Of a DNA stretch of 64,000 nucleotides, positions 49,348-58,066 are shown in pieces; position 1 is the stretch's first letter; each line of letters begins with the position of its first letter. This DNA comes from Cellulomonas persica (GTDB lineage Bacteria > Actinomycetota > Actinomycetes > Actinomycetales > Cellulomonadaceae). The stretch spans positions 124,001 through 188,000 of the forward strand of contig NZ_BJUA01000004.1 of the NCBI RefSeq assembly GCF_007989825.1, read 5' to 3'. The notes beneath the pieces were generated by a model. That model was given only the letters and a program-made list of their open reading frames with translations. It searched no databases and was not told the DNA's origin. The translations under genes and the position numbers were made by a program.

Positions 49348-50823
49348 ATGAGCGGCGACCTGCAGCGCGTCGAGCTGACCGAGGACGCCCTCGAGCCGGA
49401 GCTCGACCGATCGCCCACGCAGCCGCCGGGCGCAGGCCCGCGCAGGTCGAGGCGCGGGCTGGTCTGGCTCGGCGCTGGCGCCGCGCTCATCGGCGCCGGG
49501 CTGGTCGCCGGGCAGGCCGTGCTCGACGCGCGCGAACGGGCCGCGGTCGCCGCGTTGCAGGAGGTGCCCGGGGTGGTCGCGCCCCTCGGCGACGCGTTGT
49601 CGGTCGCGTACGAGCTCCCGAGCCTGTCCTGGCTCGACCTCGCCGACGACGGCCGCCGTGCGTTCCTCGTCACGACCGGCGACGACTCGACGCCGCACCT
49701 GCAGGCGTGGGACCTCGACACGGGCACGGTGCTCTGGGACGCGCGCGTCGGCAGCTCGACGAGTCCGGAGGCGGGCGAGAACATGCGCTGCAGCACCGGG
49801 ACGGCGGACGAGGGCGCCGTCGTCGTGTGCCTCGACAGCGACGGCGGCACGGTGTGGGACGACGACGGCCGCTACTCGTGGCGCGAGGCGACATACGCAC
49901 GCCTGGTCGTGCACGCGCAGGACGACGGCCGGCAGGTCGCGGCCTGGGACGTGGACGAGCGCGCGGAGGAGATCGCGGTGCTCGACGGCGTCGTCGCGAC
50001 GGCCGGCCGTGACCGCACGGGCGTCGTCCTGACCGCGCGTGACCTCGCCACGGGCGAGCAGCGCTGGCAGCGGTCCCTCCCCGAGACGGGGGAGGTCGAC
50101 GAGGGCAGCTACTTCCCCGCGAGCGTGTCGTCCGCAGGGGGAGTCTTCGTCGCCTCGACCGCGGACGGCTACGTCCAGCTGGTCAGGGCGGACGGGTCGG
50201 TGCTCCCGCTCGAGAGCTCGAGGGGGTGGAACGCGCCCGACCGGGACGTGGTCGTCGTGAACCTGCCCAACGACGCCGACGGCTCGCGGACGGCGCTCGT
50301 GCGGGACGGTGCCATCGGCCCCGAGCTGCGGGGCGACATGGTGCCCGGGCTCGTCGACGACGGCTCGCTCGGTGACGTGGTCTTCACGACCGCCGACGGG
50401 CTCACGGCGTGGGACGCCGCGAGCGGGACCCGCCGGTGGTCGGTCGACCCTGACGAGCCGGTCGCGACGTACGACGTGGTGCAGGTGGTGCGCGGCACGG
50501 TGTACGCGCTCGGTGCCTCGGGCCTGGCCGCGTGCGACGGGAGCACCGGGGAGAAGCGCTGGGTGCACGAGAGGCCGGACGACGAGAGCTACTCGGGCGG
50601 TGTCCTGACCGACGGCGTGCGGCTGTACCTCACGGAGCTGCGGGAGCCGGTCGACGGCCAGGCTCCGGAGCCGCCCGTGGTGCACGCGCTGACCTTCGAC
50701 GGCACACCCGCCGGCGAGGTCACGGTGCCCGACGGCGTGGACTGGATGACCACGTTCGGTGACCGGATCTGGGGCTCACGAACCGCCGAGACGGGAGTGA
50801 ACGACCTCGTCGTGCTGCGCTGA
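49348..50823 (+). CDS. membrane-anchored PQQ-like propeller protein, paralog 3 (491 aa)
   Basis: N-terminus MSGDLQRVELTEDALEPEL as in paralog 2, then an Arg-rich segment, one helix (GLVWLGAGAALIGAGLVAGQAVLDARER) and the propeller. Blade sequences include QAWDLDTGTVLWDARVG, TARDLATGEQRWQRSLPETGE and TAWDAASGTRRWSVDPD. The closing segment FTTADGLTAWD and GDRIWGSRTAETGVNDLVVLR parallels GDQLWTRRDEGSDVLVVLR in paralog 2. ATG at 49348 by analogy; a GTG lies nine bases earlier. Its function is unknown. Confidence 0.8.
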   Translation: MSGDLQRVELTEDALEPELDRSPTQPPGAGPRRSRRGLVWLGAGAALIGAGLVAGQAVLDARERAAVAALQEVPGVVAPLGDALSVAYELPSLSWLDLADDGRRAFLVTTGDDSTPHLQAWDLDTGTVLWDARVGSSTSPEAGENMRCSTGTADEGAVVVCLDSDGGTVWDDDGRYSWREATYARLVVHAQDDGRQVAAWDVDERAEEIAVLDGVVATAGRDRTGVVLTARDLATGEQRWQRSLPETGEVDEGSYFPASVSSAGGVFVASTADGYVQLVRADGSVLPLESSRGWNAPDRDVVVVNLPNDADGSRTALVRDGAIGPELRGDMVPGLVDDGSLGDVVFTTADGLTAWDAASGTRRWSVDPDEPVATYDVVQVVRGTVYALGASGLAACDGSTGEKRWVHERPDDESYSGGVLTDGVRLYLTELREPVDGQAPEPPVVHALTFDGTPAGEVTVPDGVDWMTTFGDRIWGSRTAETGVNDLVVLR

Positions 50824-50880
50824 CCGGTCGGCCGCAGCGCTGCGGTCGCCCGCGACGCGGTGCCGTCCCATGATGGGGCG

Positions 50881-51726
50881 ATGACCCGCCGGGGGCGCGC
50901 TCGCAGGTTCGTCGTGCTCGCGCTCGGGCTTCTCGTCGTCGGCTGCACGACGAACCCGCGGGACGACACAGGAGCGAGCCGGCCGGGCGTCGCCTCCGGT
51001 CCGGCGCAGGTGACGACCGGCCCGACGAGCCCGTCACCGACGCGCCCGTCACCGACGCGCCCGTCACCGACGCGCACGTCACGGACGGTCCCGGCGGCGA
51101 CCGCCACGCCCGCGACGCCCGCCGTACCGACGCTACAGCCGACGGCCGAACCCGGCCCGGTGTTCCGCTCGAGCATCACGACGATCGACGACGCGCTCGC
51201 GGCGCGCATGCACGCCTCCTGGCGCCGGGGGTGCCCGGTGCCGCTCGCGGACCTGCGCTACGTGCGGGTCAGCCACGTCGACTTCGACGGCGCGGTGCAC
51301 GAGGGCGAGCTCGTGGTGCACGAGGAGCTCGCCGAGGGCGTCGTCGGGGTGTTCGCGCGGTTGTTCGCGCAGCGCTACCCGATCCGGTCGATGCGGCTCG
51401 TCGACGACTTCGGCGCGGACGACACGGCGTCGATGGACGCGGACAACACGTCGGCGTTCAACTGCCGCGCGATCACGGGCGGCACGGGGTGGTCCGAGCA
51501 CGCGTACGGGCGCGCGCTCGACCTCAACCCGGTCGAGAACCCGTACGTGATCGGCTCGCACGTCGCGCCGCGCGCGGGGCGGGCGTTCGTGGACCGGTCG
51601 CCCGCGCCGGGGGTGATCCGCCCGGACGACGAGGTCGTGCGCGCGTTCGCGGACGCGGGGTGGCGGTGGGGCGGGTACTGGGACTCGCCGACCGACTACC
51701 AGCACTTCTCGACGACGGGCCGCTGA
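50881..51726 (+). CDS. lipoprotein with M15-family (D-Ala-D-Ala carboxypeptidase-like) domain (281 aa)
   Basis: A predicted lipoprotein: signal peptide with lipobox LVVGC (Cys near residue 22), a Thr/Pro/Ser linker with the repeated SPTRP motif, then an M15-type metallopeptidase domain from about residue 120. Catalytic zinc ligands are in GWSEHAYGRALDLNP (SxHxxGxxxD) and the final DYQHFSTT (H). VanY/DdcY-type enzymes trim the D-Ala of peptidoglycan stems. ATG at 50881. It is monocistronic, and the protein is anchored outside the membrane. Confidence 0.9.
   Translation: MTRRGRARRFVVLALGLLVVGCTTNPRDDTGASRPGVASGPAQVTTGPTSPSPTRPSPTRPSPTRTSRTVPAATATPATPAVPTLQPTAEPGPVFRSSITTIDDALAARMHASWRRGCPVPLADLRYVRVSHVDFDGAVHEGELVVHEELAEGVVGVFARLFAQRYPIRSMRLVDDFGADDTASMDADNTSAFNCRAITGGTGWSEHAYGRALDLNPVENPYVIGSHVAPRAGRAFVDRSPAPGVIRPDDEVVRAFADAGWRWGGYWDSPTDYQHFSTTGR
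51031..51075 (+). repeat. three perfect 15-bp tandem repeats in the M15 lipoprotein linker
   Basis: CCGTCACCGACGCGC occurs at 51031-51045, 51046-51060 and 51061-51075, coding SPTRP units of the flexible linker. Length variation by slippage is likely among strains. Confidence 0.92.
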
Positions 51727-51766
51727 GCACGCGGCCCGTCGTCGCGATCCTCGGTGACCCGAGGCG

Positions 51767-52417
51767 TCAGTGACCCAGCAGGTCCTCGAAGCTCGGGACC
51801 GCGTCGTAGAGGCCCGCGGGCTTGGCGGGCTCGCGCTCGGCGACGCCCTCGGCGAGCTCCCGCCCGGCGCGCCGGATCCGCTCGGGCAGCGGCTTGACGT
51901 CGTCGCCGCCCCCGTCGGACCAGTCGTCGGTCGCGGCGAACACGCCGGTCCCGACGACGTCCGCGTGCAGGTACCCGAACAGGGGCCGCAGCGCGTACTC
52001 GAGCACGAGCGAGTGACGGCCGGTGCCGCCGGTCGCCCCGAGCAGCACGGGCATCCCGGCGAGCGCATCCTTGTCGAGCACGTCGACGAACGACTTGAAC
52101 AGCCCCGCGTAGGACGCCGTGAACACCGGCGTCACGGCGATCACGCCGTCGGCGGCGGCGAGCTTGGTCAGCGCGTCGGACAGCGCGCCCGACGCGAAGC
52201 CGGTGAGCGTCATGTTGACGATCTCGTGCGCGAGGTCGCGCAGCTCGATCGTCGTGACGGTCGCGCGCAGGCCCCGGGCGGCGAGCTCGTCGACCGTCGC
52301 GGCGGCGAGCCGGTCGGCGAGCAGGCGCGTGGACGACGGCTGGCTGACGCCCGCCGAGACGACGACGAGCGAGCGTTCCGCGGCCATGGGTGCTCCGATC
52401 GGGAAGGAGGTGCTCAT
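51767..52417 (-). CDS. NAD(P)H-dependent FMN reductase, CE1759 type (216 aa)
   Basis: A flavodoxin-fold FMN reductase that supplies reduced flavin to a partner monooxygenase. The FMN loop VVSAGVSQPSSTRLLADRL is near residue 20; GVIAVTPVFTASYAGLFKSFVDVL and PVLLGATGGTGRHSLVLEYALRPLFGYL are the active-site loops. Its start overlaps the stop of the LLM monooxygenase gene in ATGA, and the pair forms a two-component system. The substrate is unknown; similar pairs act in sulfonate, pyrimidine or aromatic breakdown. Confidence 0.9.
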   Translation of the reverse strand: MSTSFPIGAPMAAERSLVVVSAGVSQPSSTRLLADRLAAATVDELAARGLRATVTTIELRDLAHEIVNMTLTGFASGALSDALTKLAAADGVIAVTPVFTASYAGLFKSFVDVLDKDALAGMPVLLGATGGTGRHSLVLEYALRPLFGYLHADVVGTGVFAATDDWSDGGGDDVKPLPERIRRAGRELAEGVAEREPAKPAGLYDAVPSFEDLLGH

Positions 52418-53589
52418 CGTGCCACCGCGTCCGCAGCGTCGACGTCGTCCTCGGCGGTCCGGCCGGTCCAGTGGTCGCCCTCGGCGACGCGCTGCGTGTG
52501 CACCTCACCGGCCGCACGCGCGGCGGCCACGCGCTCGGCGTGGGACGGCGGTCCGGCCGGCACGTGCGCGGGACGACGAGCCTCGGCCTCCTGGCGCAGC
52601 ACGGGGACGACCTCGGTCGCGAGCAGGTCGATCTGCTCGAGGACGGTCTTGAGCGGCAGACCGGCGTGGTCCATGAGGAACAGCTGGCGCTGGTAGTGCC
52701 CCACCTGCTCCCAGAACGCGCCGTACCGGTCGATGACCTGCTGCGGGGAGCCGACGGTCAGCGGCGTCTCACGCGTGAAGTCCTCCATCGTCGGCCCGTG
52801 CCCGTAGACGGGCGCGTTGTCGAAGTACGGCCGGAACTCGTCCCACGCCTTCTGCGACTCCTTGCGCATGAAGACCTGACCGCCGAGGCCGACGATCGCC
52901 TGGTCGGCCGCGCCGTGCCCGTAGTGCTCGAACCGCTGGCGGTAGAAGTTCACCATCTGCGCGGTGTGCTCCATGGGCCAGAAGATCGCGTTGTGCAGGA
53001 ACCCGTCGCCGTAGTAGGCGGCCTGCTCGGCGATCTCGGGGGAGCGGATCGAGCCGTGCCAGACGAACGGCGGGACGCCGTCGAGAGGACGCGGGGTCGA
53101 GGTGAAGCCCTGCAGCGGGGTGCGGAACTTGCCGGACCAGTCGACGACGTCCTCGGTCCACAGGCGGCGCAGCAGCGCGTAGTTCTCGATGGCGAGCGGG
53201 ATGCCCTGGCGGATGTCCTGGCCGAACCACGGGTAGACCGGGCCGGTGTTGCCGCGGCCCATCATGAGGTCCATCCGGCCGTCGGAGATCACCTGGAGCA
53301 TCGCGTACTCCTCGGCCAGGCGGACCGGGTCGTTGGTGGTGATCAGCGTGGTCGCGGTGGACAGCGTGATCTGCTTCGTGACGCCCGCGAGGTAGCCGAG
53401 CATCGTGGTCGGGGACGACGGGACGAACGGCGGGTTGTGGTGCTCGCCGGTCGCGAAGACGTCGAGGCCGGCCTCGTCGGCGTGGCGGGCGATGGTCAGC
53501 ATCGCGCGCACGCGCTCGGTGTCGTCGGGCGTGCGGCCTGTGGTGGGGTCGGTCGTCACGTCGCCGACGGAGAAGATGCCGAACTGCAT
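52414..53589 (-). CDS. LLM-class flavin-dependent monooxygenase, CE1758 type (391 aa)
   Basis: A luciferase-like monooxygenase that uses reduced FMN and oxygen. FGIFSVGDVTTDPTTG, ADEAGLDVFATGEHHNPPFVPSSPTTMLGYLAGVTKQITLSTATTLI and DGRMDLMMGRGNTGPVYPWFGQD are all family core. The C-terminal 60 residues are Ala/Arg-rich and probably disordered. It is coupled by ATGA to the FMN reductase gene, and the two are co-regulated. ATG at 53589. Substrate not assignable from sequence. Confidence 0.92.
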   Translation of the reverse strand: MQFGIFSVGDVTTDPTTGRTPDDTERVRAMLTIARHADEAGLDVFATGEHHNPPFVPSSPTTMLGYLAGVTKQITLSTATTLITTNDPVRLAEEYAMLQVISDGRMDLMMGRGNTGPVYPWFGQDIRQGIPLAIENYALLRRLWTEDVVDWSGKFRTPLQGFTSTPRPLDGVPPFVWHGSIRSPEIAEQAAYYGDGFLHNAIFWPMEHTAQMVNFYRQRFEHYGHGAADQAIVGLGGQVFMRKESQKAWDEFRPYFDNAPVYGHGPTMEDFTRETPLTVGSPQQVIDRYGAFWEQVGHYQRQLFLMDHAGLPLKTVLEQIDLLATEVVPVLRQEAEARRPAHVPAGPPSHAERVAAARAAGEVHTQRVAEGDHWTGRTAEDDVDAADAVAR

Positions 53590-53741
53590 CGCTATCGCCT
53601 CGTTCCTCGAACAGATCCATGCGTTTGCATGTACTGGCCGCGTCAACCTCCCGCCCCTCGTGAGTATTCCCTGCTGGTGCGACGCCCGCTGGATTGCGGC
53701 CCGCCCTCGGGGATGGTGGCATGGCCGCGGGAGGCAGATGC

Positions 53742-54812
53742 ATGGCGGACGCGCAGGTGAACGTGCTCGTCGTCGAGGACGACGCCGATACCGCACTGTT
53801 CGTGCGGACCGTCCTCGAGCGCCGCGCGGGCATGTCCGTGACGGTCGTCGGCGACGCCATGAGCGCGCTCGCCCACGTCGCCACGCACGCGCTCGACCTC
53901 GTGCTCACCGACATCCAGCTCCCCGGGATGTCCGGGCTCGAGCTCCTGGGCGAGCTGCGCAGCGCCGCACCGGGCGTGCCGGTCGTCGTGATGACGGCGT
54001 TCGCGAGCGTCGACTACGCCGTCGACGCTCTGCAGCGCGAGGCCGACGACTTCCTGGTCAAGCCGCTGTCCGCCGCCGACCTCGTGGAGCGGGCGACCCG
54101 GATCGCCGAGCGGGGCCGGGCGCGGCGCGAGGCGCACCAGGGCGCGGTCGTGCTCGCGGTCGGCGCGCACCCGGACGACGTCGAGATCGGGGTCGGGGCG
54201 ACGCTCGCCGCGCACCGCGACGCGGGGGACACGATCGCGGTGCTGACCCTGTCCGGCGGTGCGGTCGGCGGCGACACCGACGAGCGCCACGGCGAGGCGC
54301 TCGCCGCGGCGGCCGTCGTCGGAGCGCGCCTGTTCCTGCTCGACTTCGCCGACACGCACCTCGACCCCGCCGCGGGCCTCATCACCGCGATCGAGGAGAC
54401 GATCGCGCAGGTGCGGCCGACGATCGTCTACACGCACTCGGAGCACGACCGGCACCAGGACCACCGCGCGACGCACCGTGCGGTGCAGGTCGCGGCGCGC
54501 CAGGTCCCGACCCTGGGCTGCTTCCAGAGCCCGTCGGCCACGGTCGACTTCCGGCCCACGCGGTTCGTCACGGTCGACGGGTACGTCGACACCAAGCTCG
54601 AGATGCTCGCGGCGTTCGCGTCGCAGGCGCACCGCGCGTACATGGCGCCCGACCTCGTCCGGGCGACGGCGCGCTACTGGGCGCGGTTCGGCACGGGGAC
54701 GTTCGTCGAGCCGCTCGAGATGGTGCGGACCGCGGGCGGGGTCGGGGCGACGGGGTCCGGGGCGCGTGCGCAGGTCGAGCACGGTGTCCACGAGGGGTCG
54801 GAGGGGGCATGA
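53742..54812 (+). CDS. response-regulator receiver fused to PIG-L/LmbE deacetylase (356 aa)
   Basis: A fusion of two domains. Residues 5-120 are a CheY-like receiver: acidic pocket Asp13-Asp14, phosphoacceptor Asp57 in LTDIQLPG, Thr85 and Lys107 in DFLVKPL. After a short Arg-rich linker, residues 135-320 are a PIG-L-type zinc deacetylase: AHPDD at 142-146 and HxDH at 238-241 (YTHSEHDRHQDHRATH). PIG-L enzymes remove acetyl groups from GlcNAc-type sugars, as in GPI or mycothiol synthesis. Phosphorylation should therefore switch an enzyme, not a promoter. GGGAGG precedes the ATG at 53742. First gene of a six-gene operon whose last gene is a histidine kinase. Confidence 0.93.
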   Translation: MADAQVNVLVVEDDADTALFVRTVLERRAGMSVTVVGDAMSALAHVATHALDLVLTDIQLPGMSGLELLGELRSAAPGVPVVVMTAFASVDYAVDALQREADDFLVKPLSAADLVERATRIAERGRARREAHQGAVVLAVGAHPDDVEIGVGATLAAHRDAGDTIAVLTLSGGAVGGDTDERHGEALAAAAVVGARLFLLDFADTHLDPAAGLITAIEETIAQVRPTIVYTHSEHDRHQDHRATHRAVQVAARQVPTLGCFQSPSATVDFRPTRFVTVDGYVDTKLEMLAAFASQAHRAYMAPDLVRATARYWARFGTGTFVEPLEMVRTAGGVGATGSGARAQVEHGVHEGSEGA

Positions 54813-55813
54813 GCGTGCGCGTGCTGGTGACCGGCGCGGGCGGGCCCGCGGGCGTCGCGGTGATCCGCTCGTTGCAGCGCCGCGACGACGTCGAGGTGCT
54901 GGCCGCCGACATGGACCGCTGGGCGAGCGGCATCTACCTCGTGCCCGCCGACCGCCGCCGGCTCGTGCCCGCGGGGCTCGCCGACCACTTCGTCGAGACC
55001 GTGCGCGCGATGTGCGCCGACGACCGCGTGGACGTGCTGTTCCCGACAGTGGACGTCGAGCTGCCGCGTCTCGCGGCCGCGCGCGACGAGCTCGCCGCCG
55101 CCGGGACGCTGCTGGCGTCGCCGTCGGTGCGCACGCTCGAGACCGCGCTCGACAAGCTCGCCCTCGCACGGGCCTGCGCGCGGACCGCGTACGTGCCGCG
55201 CACCGAGCTCGTCGGGACGCCGCAGGCCGTCTCCGGCTGGGAGTTCCCGGTGATCGTCAAGCCGCGCAGGGGTGCCGGGTCGCGCGGTGTGCGGGTCGTG
55301 CTGTCGCAGACCGAGCTGGACGCGGTGCACGCCGACGAGGACCTCCTGGTCCAGGAGCTGCTGCCCGGCGACGAGTTCTCGGTGGACGTCCTCGCGGACC
55401 TCGACGGGCACGTCGTCGCGGCCGTCCCGCGCGCGCGGCTGCGGGTCGACTCGGGCGTCGCGGTCGCGGGCGTCACGGTGCACGACGAGGCGCTGGTCGC
55501 CGCCGCGACCGCCGTCGCCGAGGCGATCGGGCTCACGACCGTCGCCAACGTCCAGCTCAAGCGCACCGCCGACGGCACGCCGGGCCTGCTCGAGGTGAAC
55601 CCGCGGTTCCCGGGAGCCATGCCGCTGACCATCGCCTCGGGGGTGGACATGCCGTCCCTGGTCCTCGACGCGATGCTGGGCCGCGCGCTGCCGCGGCACG
55701 TCGACTTCGTCGAGACCGCCAACGTGCGTTACCTCGAGGACGTCTTCCTGCCGCTCGACGACGTGCTCCCCGCCGGCTCGACCGCCGGGCCGTCCCCCGA
55801 GCCGGGTCCCTGA
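54809..55813 (+). CDS. ATP-grasp ligase-type protein (334 aa)
   Basis: An ATP-grasp enzyme of the carbamoyl-phosphate-synthase-like/PylC-like group. The N-terminal Rossmann-like part begins VRVLVTGAGGPAGVAVIRSLQRRDDVEVLAADMD. The ATP-binding core contains EFPVIVKPRRGAGSRGVRVV (Lys and glycine-rich loop, about residues 148-167), LLVQELLPGDEFSVDVL and the Mg site LLEVNPRFPGAMPLTIASGVDMP. These enzymes activate a carboxylate with ATP and join it to an amine or thiol. Its start overlaps the deacetylase stop in ATGA, with GGAGGGGG upstream. I infer that it may acylate an amine exposed by the deacetylase. Confidence 0.92.
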   Translation: MSVRVLVTGAGGPAGVAVIRSLQRRDDVEVLAADMDRWASGIYLVPADRRRLVPAGLADHFVETVRAMCADDRVDVLFPTVDVELPRLAAARDELAAAGTLLASPSVRTLETALDKLALARACARTAYVPRTELVGTPQAVSGWEFPVIVKPRRGAGSRGVRVVLSQTELDAVHADEDLLVQELLPGDEFSVDVLADLDGHVVAAVPRARLRVDSGVAVAGVTVHDEALVAAATAVAEAIGLTTVANVQLKRTADGTPGLLEVNPRFPGAMPLTIASGVDMPSLVLDAMLGRALPRHVDFVETANVRYLEDVFLPLDDVLPAGSTAGPSPEPGP

Positions 55814-55820
55814 GGCCGCG

Positions 55821-56576
55821 ATGACCGAGGCCCGCGAGCCCGTGCCGTGGCTGGACGAGGACCACCACGTCCACTCGACGTTCTCCGACGACGCCGTGAG
55901 CACGCCGCAGCAGAACCTGGACGCGGCGGTCGCGCGCGGGCTGCGCGTGATCCGCATGGTCGACCACGTGCGCGTCACGACGACCGACGTGCCGCAGCGC
56001 CTCGACGCGCTGCGCGCGCTGCCGCGGGTCGACGGGCTGACGGTGCTGACGGGGGTCGAGGCCAAGATCCTCGACGTGACGGGTGCGGTCGACGCACCGG
56101 CCGACGTGCTCGCGGCGGCCGGCTCGCGCGGCGGCGTCGACCGCGTGCTGCTGGCCGACCACCAGCTCCCCGGGCCGGACGGGCCGTGGAGCCCGCGCCG
56201 CACACGCGAGGCCATGGACCTCGGCCTGGCGCCCGACGACGTGCTCGCGATGCTCGTCGACGCCACGGTCGCGGCGCTGCGCCGCGTGCCGCACGCCCAG
56301 CTCGCGCACCCGCTGTCGCTGCTGCCCAAGATCGGGCTGCGCGAGGAGGACGTGAGCGACGAGCACCTCGACGCGATCGCCGCGGCCGCGGTCGCCGCGG
56401 GCGCGCTCGTCGAGGTCAACGAGAAGTGGCACTGCCCGGGGGTGCGCGTGGTCGAGCGGTGGCGCGACGCGGGCGTCGCGCTCGTCGCGTCGAGCGACGC
56501 GCACGACGCCGCCGACGTGGGCCGGTACCCGCGCCTGCTCGCGGACGCCGACGCCCGCGGCGGAGCGGCGACGTGA
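55821..56576 (+). CDS. PHP-domain metal-dependent phosphoesterase (251 aa)
   Basis: A histidinol-phosphatase-like PHP enzyme. Metal motifs are seen in order: DEDHHVHSTFSDDA (HxH), RMVDHVRVTT, GVEAKILDV, LLADHQLPGPDG (the DH pair), EVNEKWHCPG and ASSDAHDAADVG. It is eight bases after the ATP-grasp stop. PHP proteins hydrolyse phosphate esters on sugars, amino alcohols or nucleotides. Its place in the operon suggests that it handles a phosphorylated glycan precursor. Confidence 0.9.
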   Translation: MTEAREPVPWLDEDHHVHSTFSDDAVSTPQQNLDAAVARGLRVIRMVDHVRVTTTDVPQRLDALRALPRVDGLTVLTGVEAKILDVTGAVDAPADVLAAAGSRGGVDRVLLADHQLPGPDGPWSPRRTREAMDLGLAPDDVLAMLVDATVAALRRVPHAQLAHPLSLLPKIGLREEDVSDEHLDAIAAAAVAAGALVEVNEKWHCPGVRVVERWRDAGVALVASSDAHDAADVGRYPRLLADADARGGAAT

Positions 56577-58066
56577 GCGGGCACGACGCGCTCGTCGTCG
56601 CGCTCGTCGTCCTCGTCCTGCTCGGCGCGGTGCCCGTGCTCGCCGGGATCCTGCAGTACGCGCTCGTGCCGGTGCACGCGTGGCGCAACCACCTGCGCGA
56701 CGCGGCGCCGTACCTGCCGCGCGTCGTCGTCGTGGTGCCCGCGTGGAACGAGGGAGCCGTGCTGGCTGCGTCGCTCGAGCGGCTCATGCGCCTGGAGTAC
56801 CCGCCGGACCGGCTGCGCGTGCTCGTCGTCGACGACGCGTCCACCGACGACACCCCCGACGTCGTCCTCGCGAAGGCCGCGGAGCACCCGGGCCGGATCG
56901 TGCACCTGCGTCGCGCGCACGGCGGCCAGGGCAAGGCGCACACGCTCAACCACGGGATCGCGCACGCGCTCGCGGACGACTGGATGCAGGCGCTGCTCAT
57001 CATGGACGCCGACGTCATCTACCGCCCCGACTCGTTGCGCAGGATGACCCGGCACCTGGCCGACGAGCGCGTCGGTGCGGTCACCGCGTTCATCCGGGAG
57101 GGCAGCGGGCGGCCCGGCTCGGTCGCGCGGTTCATCGGGTACGAGTACGTGACCGCGCAGGCGGCGGCGCGCCGCGCGCAGAACGTGCTCGGGGCGATGG
57201 CGTGCCTCGCGGGTGGCGCGCAGCTGCACTCGCGCGCGAACCTCGAGGCGATCGGGGGCCGCATCGACACCAGCACCCTGGCCGAGGACACGTACACGAC
57301 GTTCCTCACGCAGCTCGACGGCCGACGCGTCGTCTTCGAGCCCGCCGCGGTGGTGCTCGCCGAGGAGCCCGACTCGGTGCGCGCGCTGTGGAAGCAGCGC
57401 GTGCGGTGGGCGCGCGGCAACGTGCAGATCACCGGGACGTTCGAGCACGTCTGGTTCCGCCGGCCGTGGCCGGTGCGGCGCGGTGGCCAGCGGCTCGGGT
57501 CGTGGACGTTCGGGGTGATCTGGTTCTCGGTCTACCTGCTGCCCGTCGCGATCGTCGCCGCGAGCATCGGGCTCGTCGGTCTGCACCTGGTGGCGCAGAC
57601 CACCGCGCTCGTCGCGTTCCGGTCGTTGTGGTGGCTCGCCGTGGCCGCGTACGTGTTCATCACGACCGTCACGCTGCTGCTCGACGGCGAGACCGCCCGC
57701 CGGTCCTGGTTCCAGGGGCTGACGTTCCCCGGGCTGCTCGCGCTCGTCGTGATGAGCGCCGCGTGGTTCCCCGGGCTGTGGGAGGACACCGTGCCCGGCC
57801 TGCTGGGGCTGCGCATGTCGGACGCGGGTCGCGACGCGTGGCAGCTCGCGCTGTACGCGTGGCCGCTGCTCGCGATGCTGCTCGCCCCGCTCGTGCGCGC
57901 GTGCGACGGGGTGCGCGCGCTGCGGGTCCTGTCCGTGCCGCTGCTCTACGTCATCGGCTTCGGGCCCGTGCTGTGCGCGATCACGCTGGACGCGTACGTC
58001 AAGCAGTGGCGGGGTGCGGTGGCGGTGTGGGACAAGACGGAGAAGACAGGGCGGGTGGTGGGATGA
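56573..58066 (+). CDS. processive family 2 glycosyltransferase, membrane synthase (497 aa)
   Basis: A PgaC/IcaA-like polysaccharide synthase. One helix at the N-terminus (residues 6-32) precedes the GT2 domain: VVVVPAWNEGAVLA, DDASTDD at 87-93, DAD at 145-147, ED at 238-239 in TLAEDTYTTF, and QRVRW at 275-279. The D,D,D,QxxRW set is the hallmark of processive beta-glycan synthases. Five C-terminal helices follow. The GTG start overlaps the PHP stop in GTGA. Paired with a PIG-L deacetylase it most resembles a poly-N-acetylglucosamine-type system, but the product is unknown. Confidence 0.93.
   Translation: MSGHDALVVALVVLVLLGAVPVLAGILQYALVPVHAWRNHLRDAAPYLPRVVVVVPAWNEGAVLAASLERLMRLEYPPDRLRVLVVDDASTDDTPDVVLAKAAEHPGRIVHLRRAHGGQGKAHTLNHGIAHALADDWMQALLIMDADVIYRPDSLRRMTRHLADERVGAVTAFIREGSGRPGSVARFIGYEYVTAQAAARRAQNVLGAMACLAGGAQLHSRANLEAIGGRIDTSTLAEDTYTTFLTQLDGRRVVFEPAAVVLAEEPDSVRALWKQRVRWARGNVQITGTFEHVWFRRPWPVRRGGQRLGSWTFGVIWFSVYLLPVAIVAASIGLVGLHLVAQTTALVAFRSLWWLAVAAYVFITTVTLLLDGETARRSWFQGLTFPGLLALVVMSAAWFPGLWEDTVPGLLGLRMSDAGRDAWQLALYAWPLLAMLLAPLVRACDGVRALRVLSVPLLYVIGFGPVLCAITLDAYVKQWRGAVAVWDKTEKTGRVVG

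Noticed and set aside
53589..53660. Leader peptide starting MQTHGSVRGTRR before the flavin monooxygenase gene
   Set aside because: No ribosome site, no attenuator-like hairpin and no repeated control codons are visible.
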